Virus record (IMG/VR): IMGVR_UViG_3300032289_001175
Location: 1 to 26,927 of that record
Length of the DNA stretch: 26,927 nt
Source of the DNA: a virus
Direction: 5' to 3' (one strand)
Made by a program: the position numbers and the translations under genes. Below the pieces are notes generated by a model. That model made no database searches, was not told the origin of the DNA, and was given only the letters and a program-made list of their open reading frames with translations. Of this stretch, positions 22,425 to 26,927 are shown in pieces; the first letter of the stretch is position 1, and every line of letters begins with the position of its first letter.

Positions 22425-23136
22425 AGAATTTGAACCAAAGCCAAGAAACTTTGTGGCTAAGAACGCCAAAATGGGCGGTGCTGGCCAGCACAAAGATAAA
22501 AAGAAAGCTGAAAAGCAAGGCAATGTTAAACACAAGAATAAAGAGTATGCAGAAAGTGTAGAGGAAGGCTGGAAGGATAAAGTTGCAGCAGCTGGACTTG
22601 CTGGGGCAATGGCGTTTGGTGCTGCTGGGGCTAATGCTCGAGTCATGCCCGGTGATGATCCTAACATCAATCGGTTAACTGGTAAACCTATTGCTACACA
22701 ACAAGCAACAGATAATGCTCCTGCAAAAGCAGAAGCACCAAAAGGATTCAGTAAAGAATATCTACAAAAGGCCGCTGATCCAAATCGTTTTGGTAGATAT
22801 ATGATTAGTGTTGAAAAAGCACAAGAACTTTTAAAGAATATGACGGAATCAACTTACCAACACGGGTTTGCAGATCCAAAAGCACCGGACCTTGGCACAC
22901 AAGACAAACGTGATTTTAAACGTGCTGAACTACAGCATGAGTTAGGGGACGAAAGAAATAACATTGCTGTTTCAATTAACGGCAAACTATGGAAAGTATT
23001 TAGAGGCAAAGGTACTGCTGACAGCTTTGAAGAACGTCAGTATCTAAATCATATGAGATCGTGGGCAGAGAAAAAATCTGCGGCTAGTGGTAAAAAGTGG
23101 TCTGTTGGATTAACCGGGGCGGAGCCTACAGCATAA
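22414..23136 (+). CDS. Modular basic protein with internal signal-like hydrophobic segment
   Basis: 240 residues from ATG 22414; an ATG at 22405 would add three residues but 'MRAKEFEP' fits the tag family. Modules: a very basic, His/Lys-rich region (10-45, 'FVAKNAKMGGAGQHKDKKKA'); V-E-E|G-W (49-53) followed by Ala/Gly-rich hydrophobic 'VAAAGLAGAMAFGAAGANAR' (57-76), which resembles a signal peptide or membrane helix; a polar linker; and a C-terminal domain with 'RDFKRAELQHELGDERNNIA' (166-185) and 'INGKLWKVFRGKGTADSFEE' (188-207). The G-W-K-D plus hydrophobic block is shared with the GH19 protein at 24894. I recall the basic and C-terminal modules from other T4-like marine phages. Function unknown; ejection protein suspected. 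Confidence 0.65.
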   Translation: MRAKEFEPKPRNFVAKNAKMGGAGQHKDKKKAEKQGNVKHKNKEYAESVEEGWKDKVAAAGLAGAMAFGAAGANARVMPGDDPNINRLTGKPIATQQATDNAPAKAEAPKGFSKEYLQKAADPNRFGRYMISVEKAQELLKNMTESTYQHGFADPKAPDLGTQDKRDFKRAELQHELGDERNNIAVSINGKLWKVFRGKGTADSFEERQYLNHMRSWAEKKSAASGKKWSVGLTGAEPTA

Positions 23137-23342
23137 TGGATGAACTTGCTGACATCAAACGCCTAGCAGGCATTACTGAGTTTAACGGCCTACAGCCGTA
23201 TGGCGGTAGTAATATCAGCATCACTGGAATGACCAATCAAGCATTGGAGCGCAAACACAATATTAAACCAGGAACAGACGAATGGTTTAAACTATGGTTT
23301 TCTAAACCATATCTAACAGGTGAAAAAAAGGTAGGAAAATAA
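23136..23342 (+). CDS. Small conserved phage protein, unknown function
   Basis: 68 residues from ATG 23136, which overlaps the upstream stop by one base (TAATG); an upstream start at 23097 is less likely. 'MDELADIKRLAGITEFNG' opens the protein and 'KPGTDEWFKLWFSKPYLTGE' closes it, both patterns I recall in small proteins of T4-like marine phages. No Cys, no membrane segment. Translation of the ErpA-like gene follows directly (next ATG one base after the stop), so the two are co-expressed. Confidence 0.65.
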   Translation: MDELADIKRLAGITEFNGLQPYGGSNISITGMTNQALERKHNIKPGTDEWFKLWFSKPYLTGEKKVGK

Positions 23343-23669
23343 ATGGTTGAAATAACACAATCAGCAAAATCAAAGATTATGGATTTGCTGTTAGAAGAAA
23401 ATAATCCAAAACTGGCGTTGCGTACCTTTGTACAAGGTGGCGGTTGCAGTGGTTTTAGCTATGGCTTTACCTTTGACGAGGAAAAGAACGAAGATGACTT
23501 TGAATTTCCTATCAACGAACAGTATAATGTATTCGTTGATGCAATGAGCATGCAGTACCTACAAGGTGCTGTTATTGATTACAAAGAAGATGTAATGGGC
23601 AGTCAATTTGTTATTACTAATCCTAATGCACAATCAACTTGCGGATGTGGGAGTAGTTTTTCAGTATGA
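23343..23669 (+). CDS. erpA: A-type iron-sulfur cluster carrier (ErpA/IscA family)
   Basis: 108 residues. All three cluster ligands are present: C35 in '[11 protein letters not shown]' and C100, C102 in '[11 protein letters not shown]'. The overall sequence follows E. coli ErpA more closely than IscA ('[20 protein letters not shown]' and '[15 protein letters not shown]'). ErpA accepts Fe-S clusters from the IscU scaffold and passes them to apo-proteins. In a phage it could mature the phage ferredoxin at 10682 or keep host Fe-S enzymes active. AGGA lies seven bases before the ATG. Its N-terminus lacks the tag of its neighbours, so it is probably made and used in the infected cell. The stop overlaps a small reading frame (ATGA). 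Confidence 0.93.
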   Translation: MVEITQSAKSKIMDLLLEENNPKLALRTFVQGGGCSGFSYGFTFDEEKNEDDFEFPINEQYNVFVDAMSMQYLQGAVIDYKEDVMGSQFVITNPNAQSTCGCGSSFSV

Positions 23670-23743
23670 GTCCTGATAAATATCCTGTGTATCCAGAAGA
23701 TGATGGTTATGACCGTTTTAGAAACCCTTACAGTCCTGTTTGA
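23666..23743 (+). CDS. Possible 25-residue peptide coupled to erpA
   Basis: ATG at 23666 overlaps the erpA stop (ATGA) and gives 25 residues, Pro/Tyr/Asp-rich ('[18 protein letters not shown]'), ending at 23743. The overlap is the kind used throughout this genome, but length and composition alone cannot prove it is made. It contains a GATAAATA string (23675-23682) that may be chance. Confidence 0.35.
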   Translation: MSPDKYPVYPEDDGYDRFRNPYSPV

Positions 23744-23810
23744 CGATATTATTGAAGGTATTATCCGCTTTGGATGCGGCTTAGAAGGAATCCCTTATGA
23801 AAGTGAATGA
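23709..23810 (+). CDS. Possible 33-residue peptide
   Basis: ATG 23709 gives 33 residues: hydrophobic/acidic helix '[19 protein letters not shown]' then 'CGLEGIPYESE'. It overlaps the preceding small frame and the start of the 23797 gene, filling the 127-base gap after erpA. There is no strong ribosome site. Low confidence. Confidence 0.3.
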   Translation: MTVLETLTVLFDDIIEGIIRFGCGLEGIPYESE

Positions 23811-24894
23811 ATTTATTATTGAAGGTGTAGCAGGTCCAAAAAAGTGTTGGCCGGGCCATAGAAAAGTAGGCACACAGCCAGGTACTGGTAAAAATGCCGG
23901 CAAGCGTGTCAACGACTGTGAAAAAATCAAAGAAGACGATGTAGAAGAAAGCGGCCTTCAATACTATACTGGAGTTAAGAAACACGGTAAAGAATACATG
24001 ACCAAGGCTGCTGCTGCTGGTCGTGAAGGTGCTAGCCAGAAAGAACTTGGCGCACTCAAAGACAAGTACAGCAAGGCACACAAGGGCAAGGCTAAGAACG
24101 AAGGTGTAGCGGAAGGTGGTTTAGAAGCAAACACCCCCAATCCGGTTGTAGTAATACAAGATCTAAAAGGTAAAATTTTAGATAAAGTAAACTTATCTGT
24201 GGCTGCACAAAAATATAAATTAGGCGATCCGCAAGATATAAAGAAACAATTAGCACATCAAAATTATACCACTATTGGAAATTATGTTGTGGTCGCTCCA
24301 ATGACCGGTCAGCCACAAGATGCTACAACACAAGGCATGGCAGAAGCTGAGAAGAAAGGTCTTTACTACTATGTGAACAAGCGCAAGAAGGCTGGTACCA
24401 GCAGAGATGCTAGTCATCCCAAAGCACCTACAGCACAAGCCTGGAAAGATGCGGCCAAGACTGCAAAGAAAGAAGATCTAGAGCTAGAACAAGAATTTGA
24501 TATGATTGAAGAAGTGATTGAGTACATTGCAGATCAACATGCCGTTGACGCTGAACTTGTATGGGAAGATCTATCAACTCTTACAAATGATGAGTTGTAT
24601 GTGTTTGCTGTCACTCAACCTGTTAACGAAGATTGGCAAAAAGCTAACAAGCGAGATAAGACTGATGGTATGAGTCGCAAAGCTGTTAAGGCTTATCGTA
24701 GAGAGAACCCAGGTTCAAAGTTAAAGACTGCTGTGACCACTAAACCCAGCAAGTTGAAGAAAGGCAGCAAGGCGTCAAAGCGTAGAAAGAGCTATTGTTC
24801 ACGCAGTCGTGGACAAATGAAAATGCACAGCATTAGTTGTGCTAAAACTCCAGACAAGGCAATTTGTAAAGCAAGACGTCGCTGGAACTGCTAA
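23797..24894 (+). CDS. Modular basic protein with capsid-targeting-like N-terminus
   Basis: 365 residues. Tag 'MKVNEFIIE|GVAG' (I-I-E|G at 7-10) closely resembles T4 internal-protein targeting peptides cut by gp21. Modules follow, separated by V-E-E|S (49-52), V-A-E|G (104-107) and M-A-E|A (181-184): 'CWPGHRKVGTQPG' with second Cys at 41; 'YYTGVKKHGKEYMTKAAAAG' (56-75); a beta segment 114-170; 'YYYVNKRKKAGTSRDASHPK' (190-209); an acidic helical part 226-280; and a basic Cys-containing C-terminus (290-365) with 'MSRKAVKAYRRENPGSKLKT' and 'KAICKARRRWNC'. I recall several of these modules, shuffled, in other marine T4-like phages. Possibly DNA-binding, packaged and processed (inference). AAGGA supports the start. 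Confidence 0.65.
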   Translation: MKVNEFIIEGVAGPKKCWPGHRKVGTQPGTGKNAGKRVNDCEKIKEDDVEESGLQYYTGVKKHGKEYMTKAAAAGREGASQKELGALKDKYSKAHKGKAKNEGVAEGGLEANTPNPVVVIQDLKGKILDKVNLSVAAQKYKLGDPQDIKKQLAHQNYTTIGNYVVVAPMTGQPQDATTQGMAEAEKKGLYYYVNKRKKAGTSRDASHPKAPTAQAWKDAAKTAKKEDLELEQEFDMIEEVIEYIADQHAVDAELVWEDLSTLTNDELYVFAVTQPVNEDWQKANKRDKTDGMSRKAVKAYRRENPGSKLKTAVTTKPSKLKKGSKASKRRKSYCSRSRGQMKMHSISCAKTPDKAICKARRRWNC

Positions 24895-26318
24895 TGAGAG
24901 CACACGAGTTCATCACTGAACGAAAGAAGCGTAAGCGTAGACCTTGGTATGCTGCTTACGGTCCCGGACCTTACGGCGGCTATGGATATTATGCTGGATA
25001 TAGCGGAGATAGCAGTGGGTCTGAAGGTGGTGATAGCGGTGGTGGTGAAAGTATAAATTACGAAGCTTCATACCCTGGCAATATTGGCATGATGGAGTTG
25101 GCTAAGTTCTTTCAAATTGCTAATCCTAAACAAAAAGAATTGTTTAAACAATTTTTAGAAAAAGGCAAAAAGGGATTGGCTTGGAAATTAATACAAGATA
25201 TCACTGATACCAAATTGCAAGGTAAAGAGTTTGAAGAAAACTTTGCTGATGGTAAAAAGCCTGGACGTAAAGGACTAGCCAAGCGTAGTGGTGTTAATAC
25301 CAAAGCCAGTGTTAGTAGTCTAAGAAAAACTGCTAAAAATTCATCAGGTGAAAAGGCTCGCATGGCACACTGGCTGGCTAACATGAAAGCAGGCCGTGCT
25401 AAAAAAGAAGACATAGACGAAGCTGGGTTTTTAAGTTTTCTTAAAGGTGAACCTGCTCCTAAAAAGAAATGGGACCCCTCGCAGTCAAGAGTAGTACCAA
25501 CTAAAAAAGATGACGAAGCATGGATTAAACTTTTAATAGACAAACATCGTAGAGGAATATCACTTACTAATCGTGAATGGGATTCTCTAAAACAATGGCA
25601 ACTACAACGTGCTATAAAGGACGAAGACCTAACTGACGAGGGTTGGAAAGACTGGGTAGCTGGTGCTGCTATAGGTGCTGCGTCATTAGGTGCTGCAGGA
25701 GATGCAGATGCTAGTGTAAAGAAAGATTTAAACAAGCCCGCTATTCAACAGGTAATTAAAAAACAAGATGCTAAACCAGTTGCTCCGCCCGAGGCAAGCG
25801 AAAAAGAATTAGCTAAATCAGTAACTGGCAATGCACACGAAGTCTATCTTAAAAAGGCTGCTGAAAAAGCAGGTATCCAAGGTAACGAACTTGTTGCATT
25901 TTTAAGCCAATGTGCTCACGAAACCATGGATTTTAAACACATGAAAGAGATAGGTGGTAGCTTAGATTTTCGTAAATATGATCCTAAGTATGCTCCTAAA
26001 AAAGCAAAAGCGTTAGGAAACAAACAAGTAGGGGATGGGGCAAAATATAAAGGGCGAGGTTACATACAATTGACTGGGCGTGACAATTATAAAAGAGCAG
26101 GACAAGCATTAGGGCTACCATTAGAACAACAACCAGAACTTGTTGAAAAACCAGAAATTGCTGCCAAAGTGGCTGTATGGTATTGGAACAGCAGAGTAGC
26201 TTCAAAAGTTGATAACTTTAAAAACACTGCCGATGTTACTAAAACTATTAATCCCGGAATGAAGCATCTCGATCAACGTAAAGAAAAACAACAATCGTTC
26301 CAGGTCGCAATGCGCTAA
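24894..26318 (+). CDS. Multi-module protein with C-terminal GH19 peptidoglycan hydrolase domain
   Basis: 474 residues. Tag 'MRAHEFITE' then K/R cluster; Gly/Tyr-rich stretch (18-55, 'YGPGPYGGYGYYAGYSGDSS'); helical module 64-118; 'DGKKPGRKGLAKRSGV' (119-134) with 'SSGEKARMAHWLANMKAGR' (150-168), a module I recall in T4-like marine phages; I-D-E|A at 174-177; DEG-W-K-D (248-253) and hydrophobic 'VAGAAIGAASLGAAGDADA' (255-273), signal-peptide-like; then a GH19 domain (about 312-474) with H-E at 342-343 ('LSQCAHETMDF') and 'YKGRGYIQLTG' (385-395). The catalytic elements match the endolysin at 14273 but the sequences are diverged and context differs. It may be a virion-borne enzyme that opens peptidoglycan at entry (inference). 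One-base overlap with the upstream gene. Confidence 0.75.
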   Translation: MRAHEFITERKKRKRRPWYAAYGPGPYGGYGYYAGYSGDSSGSEGGDSGGGESINYEASYPGNIGMMELAKFFQIANPKQKELFKQFLEKGKKGLAWKLIQDITDTKLQGKEFEENFADGKKPGRKGLAKRSGVNTKASVSSLRKTAKNSSGEKARMAHWLANMKAGRAKKEDIDEAGFLSFLKGEPAPKKKWDPSQSRVVPTKKDDEAWIKLLIDKHRRGISLTNREWDSLKQWQLQRAIKDEDLTDEGWKDWVAGAAIGAASLGAAGDADASVKKDLNKPAIQQVIKKQDAKPVAPPEASEKELAKSVTGNAHEVYLKKAAEKAGIQGNELVAFLSQCAHETMDFKHMKEIGGSLDFRKYDPKYAPKKAKALGNKQVGDGAKYKGRGYIQLTGRDNYKRAGQALGLPLEQQPELVEKPEIAAKVAVWYWNSRVASKVDNFKNTADVTKTINPGMKHLDQRKEKQQSFQVAMR

Positions 26319-26321
26319 ATA
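26314..26321 (+). promoter_or_regulatory. Late-promoter-like box (GCTAAATA) five bases before a start codon
   Basis: GCTAAATA overlaps the stop codon of the GH19 protein gene and ends five bases before ATG 26327. It matches the T4-type late box in six of eight positions. No Shine-Dalgarno lies between it and the ATG. Confidence 0.3.
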
Positions 26322-26326
26322 GTAAT

Positions 26327-26572
26327 ATGAAAATACGTGATATTTTAGAATCAGCATCAGCAGGAGCAACTAGTGCCGCTAATATTGGGACTGTTGTGAG
26401 CCCGCATTTAAGTCCAGGATCAGCTAGGGGGAAAACTAGCTATACTGGAAGTCCGGGTAAAAGCGGTACAAAAGCTCCGCCGCAACCTAAACCAAAAAAA
26501 CAAAAACCTACAGATAATGCCTTAGATTCTAAGACTAATATATTTGGGGCTGGCGCAGCAATCAAAAGATAA
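26327..26572 (+). CDS. Short disordered protein with capsid-targeting-like N-terminus
   Basis: 81 residues. 'MKIRDILE|SASAGATSAANI': I-L-E|S at 6-9 fits the gp21 rule. The 'SAGATSAxxIxTVVxP' segment after it is one I recall in many T4-like marine phage proteins. The remainder is Gly/Ser/Pro/Lys-rich (e.g. 'KAPPQPKPKKQKPTDNALD') and likely unfolded. It could be a small internal head protein. A late-promoter-like box precedes it; no clear ribosome-binding site. Confidence 0.65.
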   Translation: MKIRDILESASAGATSAANIGTVVSPHLSPGSARGKTSYTGSPGKSGTKAPPQPKPKKQKPTDNALDSKTNIFGAGAAIKR

Positions 26573-26575
26573 ATA
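26568..26575 (+). promoter_or_regulatory. Late-promoter-like box (GATAAATA) four bases before a start codon
   Basis: GATAAATA overlaps the upstream stop codon and ends four bases before ATG 26580, the same layout as at 20375-20382. It matches the T4-type late box in seven of eight positions; no Shine-Dalgarno lies in between. Confidence 0.35.
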
Positions 26576-26579
26576 CATT

Positions 26580-26879
26580 ATGAATCACAAAAACCAAGAT
26601 CATGAAGCGTCGATGGCAAAAGCACAATTAGCACAAACTGCTAAAAATGCCGTTGCTATCTATAAAATGATTCAGGAAGGGGACGAATTAGACGGTTGGA
26701 TTAGCAGTTATATTACTATTGCTAACGATCATCTAAATTCAGTTCATGAAAAATTAGACTACGAAACAGCGGCTAAAAACGCCATTGATCGTGGGCCAAG
26801 AGAGTTTGAAGAGTCAGTGGGACATCAAATTAAAAACAGCCTAAAAGAACAATGGCTACAGAAAAAACAAGGGAACTAA
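26580..26879 (+). CDS. Small helical conserved phage protein
   Basis: 99 residues from ATG 26580; a TTG at 26544 in the same frame would extend it but overlaps the upstream coding region. 'HEASMAKAQLAQTAKNAVAI' (about 8-27), 'MIQEGDELDGWISSYITIAN' and 'HLNSVHEKLDYE' form a helical core that I recall as a recurrent module in T4-like marine phages ('MA-x-x-(Q/E)-L ... LDGW(I/V)-x-x-x-I-x-x-A-x-D-x-L-x-x-V'). Function unknown. It has no ribosome-binding site ahead of the ATG and a late-promoter-like box only four bases before it. Confidence 0.65.
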   Translation: MNHKNQDHEASMAKAQLAQTAKNAVAIYKMIQEGDELDGWISSYITIANDHLNSVHEKLDYETAAKNAIDRGPREFEESVGHQIKNSLKEQWLQKKQGN

Positions 26880-26880
26880 C

Positions 26881-26927
26881 ATGGATTTCAAATCATTACT
26901 TAACAAATTAGACAGCATGGAAGCTCC
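26881..26927 (+). CDS. Phage protein, 3' end outside window
   Basis: ATG 26881 follows the previous stop by one base, with AAGGGA about six bases upstream. Only 15 codons are visible ('MDFKSLLNKLDSMEA'), helical in character and like the start of further cluster members in related phages. The product cannot be assigned. Confidence 0.5.
   Translation, partial: MDFKSLLNKLDSMEA

Noticed and set aside
23675-23682. GATAAATA as a late promoter
   Set aside because: It lies just after the erpA stop, over 110 bases from the next confident gene and without a supporting layout; probably chance, part of Asp-Lys-Tyr codons in a small frame.
25112-25735. 207-residue minus-strand open frame
   Set aside because: Antisense to the tagged GH19 protein; Ser/Ala/Leu-rich translation without motifs and no ribosome site or promoter.
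1-26927. CRISPR arrays, tRNA genes, insertion sequences, integrase/attachment sites
   Set aside because: No spaced identical repeats, cloverleaf-like sequences, transposase or integrase motifs were seen on reading; a tRNA scan would be decisive.

Overview
The window is a stretch of a tailed-phage genome of the T4-like marine or freshwater myovirus type. The support is a co-linear set of T4-type genes: sliding-clamp loader large subunit, GroES-like co-chaperonin, dCMP deaminase and PhoH, plus long modular tail or baseplate-fibre proteins and TATAAATA-like late-promoter boxes. The DNA is AT-rich and gene-dense, with frequent 1-, 4-, 8- and 11-base gene overlaps; all genes but phoH are on the + strand. 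A spanin pair with a lipoprotein outer partner implies a Gram-negative host. FdxA-type ferredoxin and ErpA-type carrier homologues suggest a proteobacterium (inference). No photosynthesis gene, tRNA, CRISPR array or insertion sequence was seen.

Layout. (1) 1-7589: five structural proteins of tail or baseplate appendages; the first is cut by the window edge. They carry beta-rich repeats, putative-Ig modules, a chitin-binding-like motif and a recurring N-terminal 'KxNxNF' motif. (2) 7589-12160: small conserved genes, a stand-alone DnaE-like fragment, a GroES-like protein, a MazG-like pyrophosphohydrolase, the clamp loader, a full-length seven-iron ferredoxin, a DUF2452-like protein and dCMP deaminase, mostly coupled by ATGA overlaps. 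(3) 12145-12888 (-): phoH, convergent with the previous unit and divergent from the next; the divergent gap holds a strong hairpin and two opposing late-promoter-like boxes. (4) 13031-16485: two unknown genes, then a lysis cassette (GH19 endolysin, inner spanin with embedded outer-spanin lipoprotein, a 38-residue membrane peptide, holin-like protein, exported Lys-rich peptide), closed by an intrinsic terminator. (5) 16506-20743: J-domain protein, a ClpA-type unfoldase with its own sigma70-like promoter, and two proteins of unknown function.

(6) 20791-26927: a run of genes whose products mostly begin with a short M-(K/R/L)-x-x-(E/D)-(F/L/I) tag. In several the tag ends in an (I/L)-x-E|(G/S) site like those cut by the T4 prohead protease gp21. 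They include an adenylyl/cytidylyltransferase, a pol-beta-type nucleotidyltransferase, basic modular proteins and a second GH19 enzyme, with an untagged ErpA-like Fe-S carrier among them. My reading is that many are capsid-packaged proteins ejected with the DNA. This is an inference from tag similarity to T4 internal proteins and is the main candidate for an under-described system here.

Taken together the genes cover host attachment, replication and nucleotide supply, Fe-S and protein-quality-control support of host metabolism, lysis, and a possible kit of injected proteins.
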